A stretch of 64,000 bases of DNA from JAGQRJ01 sp041402045 (GCA_041402045.1 JAWKSZ010000003.1:152898-216897); one strand, 5' to 3'; shown: positions 10,249-20,804, counted from the stretch's first letter. Program-made: numbers and translations. Notes: a model not told the origin generated them from the letters alone.

Positions 10249-11727
10249 TTACTGCTGGATCAGTCGGATCACGCGCTCCATGGGCAGGACCTGCTGATTG
10301 AAGCGGTCGTCGATGGAGAGCCGCACCCGGAAGGCTGCGGGCAGGAACCCGATCCGGTAGTCGACGTTGAACGAGGTCTCGACGTCGCGGTCAGGACCTA
10401 CGGTCGTGCCGTTGGCGGTGACGGTGACCGGAGCCTCGCCCTTGAGCCAGCGCCGGCGCAGGCGGAACAGGTTGATCGGCTCCTGCAGCGTGACCGAGAT
10501 GTATTGCGCGTTGGCCGCGAGGATCGAGTCCACGGTGAAGCTGCGATCCGGGAAGACCTCGCCGGCGAGGGGGCCCGTGTTGTCGCCGTCGTCGTCGGTC
10601 GCGTTGCTCACGAAGATCTTGTCGCCCGGCCGCACGCCGCGGAAGTCGAAGTTCGTGTACCCCGTGCCGGCGGCGTCGGTCAGCGAGTTCACCGTGCGCA
10701 GCTCGACGCGCCCGGTGCTCTCCTCGATCTTGGCCACGCCCTTGTAGTAGAAGGACACCGCGCTCAGGGTCCCGGGCGGGTTGTAGGCGTCGACCTTGAA
10801 CTGCTCGCGGTTCACGTGCTGGTCAGAGAGGTAGTCCACGGTGATCCCCGAGCTGGGGAAGGTCACCGCCTGCAGCGCGTTGGCGTAGCCCGCGCTGTGG
10901 TCGACGGTGTACTCGGCGTTGCCGTCGTTGGAGCCGCCCACTTGGAACCAGTAGCCGTTGGGCTGCGAGGCACCGACCGCCTCTGCGGCGTTCTGCTTGA
11001 AGAAGAACCCGACCTTGAGGTCGCACAGCCCCTCGCCCAGCACGTAGGTGCGGTCGGTGTTGACCGCGGCGGTGCGCACCAGGTTCCCCGCGTCGTCGAG
11101 GTACCACACCCGGCGGCGGAGGATCGAGCGGCCGTTGCCCGGGGGGCTCGCGGGCTGGACCAGGCGGTAGTGCACCAGGGCGGGACGGTTCACCCCGTCC
11201 ACCATGGCGAAGGTGCGCACGTAGACCTCGTCCTGCCAATAGCTGCGGTTGGCCTGGACGCTGTCGATGTAGGCCTCTTGTCCGTTGATCTGGTACACCG
11301 GCCCGCTGCCGACGACCGGCCCATAGAAGTAGGGCACGGTGTTGAGCTCGGGGACGATGAACTCCTGCAGACCCTCGATCTGGACGGGGTCGTTGGGGTC
11401 GTAGGTCGCGTGCAGCGGCTGACCGTCGTCGCCGTTGAGCCGAGCCTCGCCGGTGTCCCGGTGTCCGTTCGGCAGGAGCGGCCCGCCGCCGTCGGGGTCG
11501 GAGTCGACGAAGAACTCCATGTCGGTCGTGCGGTTGGTGTTCGCCAGGTCGCGCTCGATCGTGTCGAGCATGGCGCGCATGCGCTGGTAGGCCTCGAGCC
11601 GGTGCAGGGTGCTGTTGAACAGCTCGCTCGAGCGCAGCCACACGAAGGTGACGACGCCCACCAGGATCACGCCCAGGGTCACCGCGACCAGGAGTTCGAT
11701 CAGGGTCAGGGAGCGCTGCGTTCGCAT
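10249..11727 (-). CDS. GspJ/PilW-like prepilin-type protein
   Basis: The N-terminus MRTQRSLTLIELLVAVTLGV is a classical type IV prepilin/pseudopilin signal, with cleavage expected before LTLIELLVA, followed by the long hydrophobic helix used in fibre assembly. At 492 residues it is much larger than a normal GspJ, and the C-terminal globular part has many Asp-rich turns (DSDPDGGGP, NATDDDGDNTG). ATG 11727 has AGAGG at a suitable distance; in-frame extensions upstream have no signal. With the GspK-like protein upstream in the same cluster it probably forms a minor-pseudopilin tip complex. No secretin, ATPase or prepilin peptidase gene lies in the window, so the machinery must be encoded elsewhere. 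Confidence 0.85.
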   Translation of the reverse strand: MRTQRSLTLIELLVAVTLGVILVGVVTFVWLRSSELFNSTLHRLEAYQRMRAMLDTIERDLANTNRTTDMEFFVDSDPDGGGPLLPNGHRDTGEARLNGDDGQPLHATYDPNDPVQIEGLQEFIVPELNTVPYFYGPVVGSGPVYQINGQEAYIDSVQANRSYWQDEVYVRTFAMVDGVNRPALVHYRLVQPASPPGNGRSILRRRVWYLDDAGNLVRTAAVNTDRTYVLGEGLCDLKVGFFFKQNAAEAVGASQPNGYWFQVGGSNDGNAEYTVDHSAGYANALQAVTFPSSGITVDYLSDQHVNREQFKVDAYNPPGTLSAVSFYYKGVAKIEESTGRVELRTVNSLTDAAGTGYTNFDFRGVRPGDKIFVSNATDDDGDNTGPLAGEVFPDRSFTVDSILAANAQYISVTLQEPINLFRLRRRWLKGEAPVTVTANGTTVGPDRDVETSFNVDYRIGFLPAAFRVRLSIDDRFNQQVLPMERVIRLIQQ

Positions 11728-11877
11728 GGAACCTCTGTCTTTCAGGGACCGTGCTGATCCCGGCAGCCGAACGGCTCGGCCCACTGTGTTCGCTGACGCG
11801 CTCGCGCGCCAGCCGTCGCTGGTCGAAGAGGGCGTCGCGGCCCCCCGCCCTCGCAGCGTGCTGCTCGGGCTCACATC

Positions 11878-11898
11878 GAGGGGCCGCTGAGGCCCCTC
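11878..11898 (-). terminator. hairpin after the beta-propeller gene
   Basis: An 8-bp perfect stem (GAGGGGCC / GGCCCCTC) with a 5-nt loop begins 14 nt after the stop of the beta-propeller gene and lies before the prepilin gene. No T-tract follows, so it may only attenuate transcription. Confidence 0.45.
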
Positions 11899-11911
11899 AC
11901 CCAGGTCGTGC

Positions 11912-13321
11912 CTACTTCTTGCGGAAGGTCGGGGTCAGGGCCCGGCGCTCGGTCTCCGCGGTCACGTCTTCGAACTTGGTGAAGAACAGCTCGTCGCCGA
12001 TCCACACCGGCTCGGCCAGGAACCCGCCCTCGGGCATGGTGTCCTCGAGGTTCAGCACCTCGGACAGCTCCTTCGTCTGCATGTCGTAGACGAAGGCCCG
12101 CGCGCCGGCCGTGATCCCCAGGTGGCGCTCGTCGTCGTGCCAGGTCACGCCCTTGATGTCGAGGTACTCGCCGGTCTCGAGCTGGATCTCGATCACCGTC
12201 GGGTCCTTGCCGACATCCTCGGGCTTGCGCACGAAGACCGCCTCGTTGGAGGACCAGGTCGCGTAGCGACCCCGCGGGCTGTACCACAGCGTGTGGATCC
12301 CCGTCTCGTTGAACAGGCGCTCGACCCACTGGCCCTCGTCCGACTCCTCGACCTCCGACTCCGGCTTCACCTTGTCCAAGTGCACGAGGTAGACGCCGAG
12401 GAGCTGATTGCCGTCAGCGCCCTGGGTCGGGGTGTTGAAGTAGAGCAAGAGCTGGTCTCGCTTCGGGTTCCACTCGATGTTCGTCAGCCCGACCGCGGGC
12501 AGGCTCACCACCCGACGCGGTCCCTCGCCCTCCTTGGCGTTGGGGTTGAGCAGGTAGAGGCCCTCCTTGTGCCCGAAGGTGATCCAGTAGGGGGCCTTGC
12601 TCGGGCCTTCGCCGTTCTCGAAGCGCGACACCGGCGGCATGAAGAAGTCTATGTGCCCCGGCTTGCGCAGGAGCTCCGTCGCCTTGTTGCGCTTGGTGAG
12701 GTCGATCTTCACCAGCACACTGTCGCGGGGCCGGGTCGGATCCTCGTAATAGTTCAGCCACTCGATCACGTAGAGCGCGTCGCCGCTGGGCGACCACTCC
12801 AGGCCGAAGGGGACGTGCTCGACGCCCTCCTCGTTCCACGCCTTCTTGGGGTCGTAGATGATCGTGTACGGCCGCTCGTCGCTGACCTTGCGCACGTCCA
12901 TCAGCGCCACGCGCTTGTAGGGGGCCTCGTCCAGAGGCGCCCAGAAGGCGACGCGCCGGCTGTCGGGGTTCCAGGTGAAGTCGCGGGTCTGGTGCCCACG
13001 AATGTCCATGGGGATGACCTTGCGGGCCCCCTTGAACATCACCTCGATCCCGTCGGGACGGTAGATCACGTTCGCCTGCTTGTCGTGGCTGATGCGATAG
13101 GCGTGGTACGCCCAGCGCCCAGACATGTGCACCTGGGTCAGCTTCTTCGGCTTGACCTTCTTGTCCTTGCTCGTCTCCCCTACGCCGGGGACCGCGGTCG
13201 AGTAACACTGCATGCTGCATTCGCCCGGAATGCCGTGGACGTTGGTTCAGCCATAGGCGCTGGGCGTGGCGATCAGCCCCAGGCTCAGCGCGCCCAGGAC
13301 CGCGGCGATCAGCTGCTTCAT
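11912..13321 (-). CDS. secreted WD40-like beta-propeller protein with an in-frame TGA after the signal peptide
   Basis: From ATG 13321, which overlaps the preceding stop (ATGA), the frame gives a signal peptide (MKQLIAAVLGALSLGLIATP, then SAYG). It then meets TGA at 13249-13247 and continues without shift through TNVHGIPGECSMQCYSTAVP into the main protein, which also has an ATG at 13213. The body carries TolB/WD40-like propeller repeats: FTWNPDSRRVAFWAPLDEAP, LEWSPSGDALYVIEWLNY, IEWNPKRDQLLLYFN, LWYSPRGRYATWSS. It probably acts in the periplasm or at the surface as a scaffold. The TGA is most simply a TGG-to-TGA error or nonsense mutation. If real, only an unexported form from 13213 would be made. 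An alternative, recoding, has no support here. Confidence 0.75.
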
Positions 13322-14199
13322 TTACCCGCTCCCTCTCCGACTCGAGGCTCGGCCTCGTCGTCCCCGTCCTCGGGCGTCTCGTCCTCGGGGAAGGTCGACT
13401 CGATCGGCTTGCGGCTGTTGATCTCTTCGCGCAGGATCCGCGTGGCCTCCGGCAGCTTCTCCAGGGTCTCGAGGCCCTGGGGCAGCCCCGCCTGGTGATT
13501 GCGCAGGGCGTCGGTCATGCCGCTGTAGATGTTGATCAGGCGCTTGAACAGCCCCTCTTGCTGGCGCACGACCACCGACTGGTGGAAGTCACGCATCAGG
13601 CGGTAGCGTACGCGGATCCGCCCGGCGAGCTCCTGGAACTTACCGAGCCAGCCCTCGCTGTCCGCGGGCTGCGAGCAGAGCGCGACGCCCTCGCCTATGA
13701 ACCCCTCCAGGTCGTCGATGGACGAGATCAGGCGGGTGAGGGTCTCCTTCTCGAAGGCCTCGGCCTCTTCGGGGGTCCCCAGGGGCACCTCGATGGTCGT
13801 CAGCGCCTCGTTGTGATCCCCGTGCCAGCCGTAGTTCTTGGCCAGTTCGCGGCGGACCGGCGGCGGCTGCTTGTTCATGCGCAGCGACACGTTGGCCTCG
13901 TAGGTCAGCGGCGCGAGCTTCTTGCCCTGCCACATCCACTCGCCCGTGAAGCTGTGGTCCTCCTTGACCTCTACCTTCATGAACGCGGCCCGGATCGGGT
14001 GTCGGGACTGCCCGCGCACGAGCAGCTCCACGTGGAGCATGGCACCCACGGGCAGCTCGTGGGCCTTGCCCGAGGCCACGAACTTGCCGCCGGTCTCCGA
14101 GTTGGTGAGCTGGGGCTCGAAGCTGAACCCGCCCCCCTCCTCGGCGCAGACGTAGGCGGCCAGGCCGAGCGCGAGCCCGGCGGCGAGGATCAGCCTCAT
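13318..14199 (-). CDS. secreted protein of unknown function in the pseudopilin cluster
   Basis: A 293-residue protein with a clear signal peptide (MRLILAAGLALGLAAYVCAE). I recognise no domain. The N-terminal half looks beta-rich (HELPVGAMLHVELLVRGQSR), and the C-terminal half is helical with charged stretches around EEAEAFEKETLTRLISSIDD. The tail is acidic (PEDETPEDGDDEAEP). Both ends overlap neighbours by ATGA: its start overlaps the stop of the GspK-like gene, and its stop overlaps the start of the propeller gene. The three are therefore translated as one coupled unit, and it probably works with them at the cell surface. Confidence 0.75.
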   Translation of the reverse strand: MRLILAAGLALGLAAYVCAEEGGGFSFEPQLTNSETGGKFVASGKAHELPVGAMLHVELLVRGQSRHPIRAAFMKVEVKEDHSFTGEWMWQGKKLAPLTYEANVSLRMNKQPPPVRRELAKNYGWHGDHNEALTTIEVPLGTPEEAEAFEKETLTRLISSIDDLEGFIGEGVALCSQPADSEGWLGKFQELAGRIRVRYRLMRDFHQSVVVRQQEGLFKRLINIYSGMTDALRNHQAGLPQGLETLEKLPEATRILREEINSRKPIESTFPEDETPEDGDDEAEPRVGEGAGK

Positions 14200-17100
14200 T
14201 CTTCGGTTCCTTCCTCGGCGAACACGATCTTGGGTCGCAGCAGGACCATGGTCAGGGTCACGTCCTCGAACAAGGGCGTGCTCAGCAGCGGCTGAGGCAC
14301 CGCGCCGCGGACACCGGTGGTGCCGGTGCGCACGGTGTTGGCCACCGAGGAGCCCCCAGCGCCCGGGGCCGCGGTGCCGGCCACGGGGCCGCCCGTCGGC
14401 ACCCCCTCCAACTGGATCCCCAGCACCAGGAGGTGCGGGTCCACGACGCCGGGGACGCCGATACCGTCGTAGCGCGGGATCGTGCTGAAGTTGATCCCAT
14501 AGCCGCCGGGCGGCGCAGGCAGGGCGAGCTGAGCGGAGCCGCTGACCGGGTTCGTGGTGTAGGCGTTGCTGTAGCTCGTGGTGGTCGCCGCGCCGTAGGG
14601 CGAACCTGCCGGCCGAGTCGGGGGCCCGATCGCGTTATCCAGCAAGAGGGCGTTCGTCGCGTTCCAGATCGTCTCCAGCGGCGGGGACGAACCCGTGCCG
14701 CCGAGGAAGTCCTCGAGTTCCCACAGCGCCACGCTGAACTCGAGGTTCTCCATGGAGGGGTAGGCCGTCCAGGTCAGCGTCCCCAGGTCCCCCGTCTGGC
14801 CGAGGAACTCGAGCAGTCCGCGGTGATAGAAGGCGCCGTAGTTGGACTCGCTCAGCAGGGCGTTGGCGTGGAAGGCCAGCGTGGTCTCGAAGTAGCGGTC
14901 CTCGAAGAAGTGCACGTTCGGGTCGGCCAGGTTGTCGGTGCGGCGCACCGAGTCGTTGACGAAGGCGATGTTGTCGAACACCGCGTAGGCCATGGTCGAG
15001 GCGTTCACCCCGTTGGGCGCCGCCGCGCCGGTGCTCCCGCCGTAGTTGCCGTTGGCGGGGCCGCTGGGGGGAGAGGAGGGGTTGAACACCGCAGGCCCAG
15101 GCTCGCCGCCGAAGAAGACCGGGCCGTCGACGTCGCAGGCCTCGCAGCCGTGGCAGTCGTCGCCCTCGGCGTGGAGGCCGAAGCCCAACGCCGTGCTGCC
15201 GGTGTCGGGGACGCCGGCCAGCGAGGGCGCCATCTTCCCGGGGCCCCACCATTGCACGAAGGTGTACTTGCCGGAGGAGGGGTTGATCTGGGTCTGGCGC
15301 CCGGCCTTGCCCGTTCCCCGGGAGTCGTGGGCCGCGCCCACGCCGCCGTCGGCCGCCGGCTCACAGCAGTTGCACTTGCCCCCGGTGATCTGCAGCACGT
15401 CCCAGCTCGCCCGCGCGCTGATGCCCCACTCCGGGCCGCCTTCGACGCCGTCGGGGCCCATCTCGGTCGAGGTGAACACGTGGGTCCACGCCGGCGGCGA
15501 GCCCGGGGGCGCGGTGTTGGTCATGTCGACCGGTGCCGGCGGGTCGATGCTGTCGGTCGTGTCGTTGTCCGAGAAGCTCAAGGACATCTTGCGGTTCACG
15601 GACCCCGCGGGGAACGGGTTCGTCCCCGGCCAGTCCGGCCCCTGCTCGTACTGCATGGTGCTCGTGTTGTACTGCACGGCGTTGGGGCCGAAGGTCGCGC
15701 TGTCGCTGGTGGTCGTCGTGCTCAGCCCCACGTCGCAGTGGAACCAGTCACCGAGGAAGCGGGCCTCGGTCCAAAACACCGAGGCGTTGCTCGCGCCCGG
15801 GCGCAGCGGGCCGCGGTCGAAGGGACCGCCCCAGCCCCAGTCGTGGCCCATGAGCTCGCCATACTCGATGATGCTGCCCAGGGCGCCGTCGCCCTTGACC
15901 CGCAGCGAGTTGGCGGGATCGGAGAGCACCATGTCGACCTGGAGGCTGATCCGGGTCGGGGGGCTGGCCGAGGCGGTCGGGCCGAAGTTGACCACGACCC
16001 AGTGCCAACTGTTGGGGAGCCACTCCGGCTGCAGCGGGTTCACCGCCCCCGAGGTCGGGGTCACCACGAACTGCACCCGGTTGTCGGGCGCGCCACCGCC
16101 GCCGGTCGCCCAGCCGCCGATGGTCTCCAGGCGAATGAAGATGTCGCCCAGGATCGGGTCGTACTTCTTGATCACCCGGAAGCCGAAGCGCCGCGCGTCC
16201 GCCGCGTTCAGGGCCGCGTTGCGGTCGGTGTAGGCGGGGGTGCCGGAGGCGTCGATGCCCGTGTGGCGTCCGTCGTCGCCGACGAAGCTCAGCAGGACCT
16301 CCTCCTCGCGGAGGAAAGGGTCGACCAGGGGCTGCACCCAGAAGCGCACCGAGCTGCCCGAGAGCAGGTCCAGGTTGCCGCTGTCGTAGGCCAGGAACTG
16401 GGCCTGACCCGAGGTCGGGTCGACCCGGCGTCCGTGGATCGCCACGCCGCTGTTCCACATGGCCGAGCCCTCGAGGAACATGTTCCGCGGGGCCGAGGTC
16501 TCCGCGACGCTCGGCGGGAGCTCGTCGACCACGCTGCGCTCGTCGAAGGCGACCACGCCGTTCAGACGGGGCTGGTGGGCCACGCCGTTGAGCGGGCTCG
16601 CCAGACGGTCGAGCTCGCCGCCGGTCTGCGGGTCACCCCCCGTGGCCTGGAAGCAGTCGGCGGGGTGGGTCGGGCGGTTGGGGTCGATGGGAGTGCCGTC
16701 GAACTGCTGGTCGCGGGGCTCCCACCAGGCGCGCACCTTGAAGGCCTTCAGCTGGCCGCGCGAGAAGCCGATCATGAAGTCCGGCGGCTCGGTCTTGAGC
16801 GCGAGCAGGTTGTTGAGGGTCAAATGTCCGTCGTAGGTCGCAGGGACGTATTCGTCGGCGATCTGCCACAGGGTGTTGGTGCCCAAGCGCTCCAGGCTGT
16901 AGTTCGGGCCCGTGAGCACGCCCGGCCAGCCTTGGAACCCTTCGGCCCGGTTCTGGGTCGGGTCGGTCGCGTGGGTGAAGGGGCCGTAGGCCAGCTTGTT
17001 GGCGCCCTTGATCGAGTAGGACCAGTTGAGGTCCTGGGCCGGCATGAAGTTGCCCGAGACCATGGACGCGCGGTGACGCTCGAAGTCCTGCTGCGAGGTC

Positions 17101-18639
17101 AGGCGGAACACCGAGTAGACCTGAACCACCTGCTTCTCGGTCTGGGCGGCGATCACCACGGTGTCGAACCCGCCGCCGTCGTTCTCCACGCCGTGCTGGA
17201 GCACGAGGCCGAGGGAGGTGATCTCGTAGAAGCCCATGGCGTCGAAGCAGGCCTCGGTGGTCATGGCCACCAGGTCGCTCTTGTCGACGAAGCGCGGCAT
17301 GCGCGTGTCGATCCCAGGGAGGATCACCCGGCTGCCGCCCGCCAGGGGCGCGCCGAACTTGGAGAGCATGGTGTTCGGGTTGGCGACGGCCTTGACCAGA
17401 TCGCGGATCCCTTGGTTGCGGCCCGCGGGGTTCAGCGCGCGGGTCACGAGGCTCGAGCCGTCGACGGGGATCTCACTGCGCCAGCGGTGGGCCGGGAGGT
17501 CGGCGCCCGGGTTGGTCTCCACCGGCGCGCCGGTGTTGGGGCCGAGGGGGCCAGGGTCACCGTGTGGTTAGCCGCCGCGAACACCCCTGGGCCGCAGGCG
17601 TCGGTGCCCACGCCGTCGACGAAGTCCTCGAACTCACGCCAGGTCTTGAAGGGCCGGCCGCGCCGTTGCGGTGGGTGATGATCGTGTTGGCGATCGCGAC
17701 CGCGCCGTTGTAGCCGATCTTGAACGAGCCGAAGCGCTGCGAGACCGCGCGGGCGTCGGCGAACAGCGACACGAGCACGGGGAACGGCGCGGTGTTGATG
17801 TTGATCGGCGCGCGGGCCATGAGGTCCAGCGAGTGGCGCGCGGTGTCGAGGTCGCTCGCGTCGTAGTGGTCCGAGGGGCTCGAGTTCAGCGCCCAGGGGC
17901 GGATCACCTTCTCGTCGGTCCAGCCGTAGCAGGTGACCAGGTCGCGGATCGTGTACCAGTTGGCAGGCGCGGTCGTGACGGTGACCGGCGGCAGACCCGC
18001 CGACTCCAGGGCGGCGCGGACCTCGCTCTTGGAGCTGAAGCCGCCCGCCGGGCGGTTCTGGATCGTGGTCACGGCGATCGTCTGCGCGGTCCCCGCCGCG
18101 ATGCCCGAGGCCTGCAGCAGGTTCTTGAGCATGCGCTTGATCGACGCCGGATCGGGGTGGTTCAGGTTCAACATGCTGGGCACGTCGAGGATCTTGAGCT
18201 TGTAGCAGTCGATCCCGTTCTTCACCGAGGACCCCAGCCCGGTCTGCTCCGAGCTGTGCACGAGGTTCGCCGCGCCGAAGAACGGGATCCCCACCTCGAC
18301 GTTGCTGAAGCTCGGGTTCAGGGTGTAGAGCAGGTCGTTGCGGTCGCCGACCGGGATCGCGCCCGGGTCGTCCGCCGGCAGCGAGTCGCTGTAGGCCCAG
18401 CCGTCGGCCACCGGGTGGCTGTAGTGTCGGTGCTTGGCCAGGCGCTGCATCTCGGCGAGGGCGCGCTCGATCCCGGCGCGCGCCAGGAGCCGCGCCCGGA
18501 CGGCCTGCGTGTAGTTCGCCGAGGCAGAGCGTTCGGTCTTGGTGACGGCGACGAACGTCACGCCGAACACCGCCAGCAACGTCAGAATGCCCAGCGCAAA
18601 CAGCAGGGTCGTCCCGCGTTCTCGCGAATCAAACTTCAT
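14196..18639 (-). CDS. giant GspK/PilX-like pseudopilin with lectin-like domain (two frameshifts near 17.6 kb)
   Basis: The N-terminus from ATG 18639 (GGGAGAG 5 nt upstream) reads MKFDSRERGTTLLFALGILT, then a PilX/GspK-type hydrophobic helix and the typical RARLLARAGIERALAEMQRL. A helix-hairpin-like stretch follows (DVPSMLNLNHPDPASIKRML; PININTAPFPVLVSLF), as in GspK. The frame shifts near 17660 and 17555; bridging them gives one protein of about 1,480 residues, several times the usual GspK size. The C-terminal 1,100 residues include a LamG/concanavalin-like part (SSVRFWVQPLVDPF to NSWHWVVVNFGP) and two Cys clusters (CNCCEP; CHGCEACDVDG) that may bind metal. GspK caps the pseudopilus tip in known systems, so this could be an adhesive tip. 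Alternatively these are two genes. The stop overlaps the next start (ATGA). Confidence 0.7.
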
Positions 18640-18787
18640 CTGACTCTCCCACCCAACGCCCACCTACCGTGACGAAGGCGAGCGCGAAGTCTTGCACGGA
18701 AATCCGCTGACCCGTGGATGGAGTGTAGAGGAGGCGACCGACTCTCGCAACGAGCCGGCGTCCAAGGGGTTACCCTCCGGCCCGGGC

Positions 18788-18807
18788 GGGGGGGACCGGT
18801 CCCCCCC
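18788..18807. repeat. perfect 20-bp palindrome between divergent genes
   Basis: Seven G, ACCGGT and seven C form an exact self-complementary block, flanked by CCCGGG on both sides at greater distance. It lies in the 241-bp gap between the pseudopilin cluster (minus) and typA (plus), about 60 bp before the typA promoter box. It may be an operator, a hairpin in either 5' leader, or a simple structural element. I see nothing else in this gap except the typA promoter. Confidence 0.5.
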
Positions 18808-18868
18808 TGACCCCCGGGACGAACCACGGAAATCTTGCGTTCATAAAGGACTTAGGGCCCGGCGTCGG

Positions 18869-18880
18869 TAAACTACCGGC
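18869..18880 (+). promoter_or_regulatory. leaderless-type -10 box of typA
   Basis: TAAACT followed by 6 nt and then the GTG start at 18881. No Shine-Dalgarno is present. The spacing puts the transcription start on or next to the start codon. Confidence 0.6.
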
Positions 18881-20710
18881 GTGATGCAACCCGAACGTAT
18901 CCGCAACGTGGCCGTGATCGCCCACGTGGACCACGGCAAGACCTCGATCCTCGACGGGCTCCTGCGCGACGCGCAGGTGTTCCAGGACCACCAGGTCATG
19001 ACCGAATGCGTCATGGATCAACACGACCTCGAGCGCGAGCGCGGGATCACGATCTTCAGCAAGGCCTGCTCCCTCGACTACAAGGGCCATCGCCTGAACG
19101 TGATCGACACCCCGGGCCACTCGGACTTCGGCGGCGAGGTGGAGCGCGTGCTGCGCATGGTCGACGCGGCCCTCGTCGTGGTGTGCGCCCACGACGGCCC
19201 CATGCCCCAGACGCGCTTCGTGCTGCGCAAGGCCCTGGCCCACGGGCTGGAGGTCGCGCTGGTGATCAACAAGGTCGACCGCAAGGACGGCCGCCCGACC
19301 GAGGTCCCCGACGAGGTGCTCGAGCTCCTGATCGAGCTCGGGGCCGAGGAGCGCATGCTCGAGGCGCCGGTGTTCTACGCCTCTGCCAAGCAGGGCAAGG
19401 CCGCGCCGTCCCTCGAGGCCTTCGAGGCGGCCCAGGACCTGACCTGCGTCCTCGACGGCCTGATCGAGCACGTCCCCGCGCCCAAGGCCAAGCTCAAGGA
19501 TCCGCTGCGCCTCGGCGTCGCCCAGCTCGAGTGGGACGACTACGTGGGCCGGATCGCGTTGGGTCGACTGGACTCGGGCACACTGCGCCCGGGGCAGAAG
19601 GTGGTGGTCGTCGACCCCGACGGCAAGCGGGTCAGCGGAGAGGTCAAGAAGCTGTTCGCCTTCCGCGGGCTGAAGCGCACCGAGATCACCGAGGCGGGCG
19701 CCGGCGACATCGTGTTCGTGGCCGGCCTCGACGACATCGAGATCGGGGACACCATCTGCGACCCGCAGGCGCCTCACGCGCTGCCTCGGGTCCCGGTGGA
19801 CCCCCCGACCGTTGCCATGCACTTCGTAGTCACCGACTCTCCCCTACGCGGCCGGGACGGCGATCGGATCACCTCCCGCCAGCTCCGCGAGCGCCTGTGG
19901 CGTGAGGCCCGGGGCAACGTCGCGCTCAAGGTCCTCGACACCGACTCGGCGGACTCCTTCGAGGTCCGCGGCCGGGGCGTGCTGCACCTGGGGATCGTGG
20001 TCGAGGAGATGCGTCGCCAGGGCTACGAGTTCTCGGTGGCCAAGCCCACCGTGATCGAGCAGGTCGGGCCCAACGGTGAACGCCTGGAGCCGATCGAGGA
20101 CTGCGTCGTGGACGTGGCCGAGGGGCAATCCGGCAAGGTGATCGAGCTCCTCGGCGCCCGCCGGGGCGAGCTCTTGAGCGTGGAGCCGCGCGGCGACCAG
20201 CTGCGCTTGACCTTCACGATCCCGGCGCGCGGGCTGATCGGCCTGCGCCCGCTGCTGCTCACCGCCACCGGCGGCGAGGCCAGCCTGCACCGTCAGTTCC
20301 GTGAGTACGGCGAGTGGCGCGGGACGCTGCCCGCCCGGGGGACCGGGGTGCAGGTCTCGATGGAGACCGGACGGGTCACGGCCTACGCGATCGAGGGCCT
20401 CGAGATGCGGGGCCAGCTCTTCGTGGAGCCCGGGGACGAGGTCTACGCCGGTCAGATCGTGGGCGAGCACCGCCGCCCCGAGGACATCGACGTGAACGTG
20501 TGCCGCAAGCGCGCGGTCACGAACATGCGGAGCGCCACCGCCGAGCGCAAGGTCGTGCTCTCGAAGGCCCGCACCTTCGGCGTGGAGGAGGCGCTCGCCT
20601 ACATTCAGGAGGACGAGCTGGTGGAGGTCACACCCGGCTCGATCCGCCTGCGCAAGCGACAGCTCGACGCCAAGGTTCGCCGCCGCGACCTGAAGAAGAG
20701 CAAGGCCTGA
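18881..20710 (+). CDS. typA: translational GTPase BipA/TypA
   Basis: A ribosome-binding GTPase of the EF-G family, implicated in 50S assembly and stress or low-temperature growth. The 609-residue length is typical. G motifs are AHVDHGKTSI (G1), RGITI (G2), DTPGHSDFGGEVERVL (G3) and INKVDR (G4), followed by the EF-Tu domain II and the BipA-specific C-terminal region (RGLIGLRP; GDEVYAGQIVGEH; NMRSAT). The promoter box 6 nt upstream favours GTG 18881 (leaderless) over ATG 18884; the difference is one residue. It is monocistronic as far as visible, with a GC hairpin after the stop, and is divergent from the pseudopilin cluster. Confidence 0.97.
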   Translation: MMQPERIRNVAVIAHVDHGKTSILDGLLRDAQVFQDHQVMTECVMDQHDLERERGITIFSKACSLDYKGHRLNVIDTPGHSDFGGEVERVLRMVDAALVVVCAHDGPMPQTRFVLRKALAHGLEVALVINKVDRKDGRPTEVPDEVLELLIELGAEERMLEAPVFYASAKQGKAAPSLEAFEAAQDLTCVLDGLIEHVPAPKAKLKDPLRLGVAQLEWDDYVGRIALGRLDSGTLRPGQKVVVVDPDGKRVSGEVKKLFAFRGLKRTEITEAGAGDIVFVAGLDDIEIGDTICDPQAPHALPRVPVDPPTVAMHFVVTDSPLRGRDGDRITSRQLRERLWREARGNVALKVLDTDSADSFEVRGRGVLHLGIVVEEMRRQGYEFSVAKPTVIEQVGPNGERLEPIEDCVVDVAEGQSGKVIELLGARRGELLSVEPRGDQLRLTFTIPARGLIGLRPLLLTATGGEASLHRQFREYGEWRGTLPARGTGVQVSMETGRVTAYAIEGLEMRGQLFVEPGDEVYAGQIVGEHRRPEDIDVNVCRKRAVTNMRSATAERKVVLSKARTFGVEEALAYIQEDELVEVTPGSIRLRKRQLDAKVRRRDLKKSKA

Positions 20711-20715
20711 GCCCC

Positions 20716-20738
20716 GGGGGCCCGTCGGGCGGGCCCCT
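20716..20738 (+). terminator. hairpin after typA
   Basis: GGGGCCCG and CGGGCCCC pair across a 5-nt loop starting about 6 nt after the typA stop. No T-tract is present, as with other hairpins in this GC-rich window. Confidence 0.5.
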
Positions 20739-20804
20739 GCACCGGCGCGATCGGTCCGCGGGCCCCACGGGGCGGTCGGGGTAACACCCGCCAGCTTTGC
20801 TCGT

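Noticed and set aside
13247..13249. Selenocysteine (recoded TGA) in the propeller protein
   Set aside because: It sits at a signal-peptide junction, not in a redox motif; no selenocysteine hairpin or Sec machinery is seen, and the region has other sequence errors. A TGG misread is simpler.
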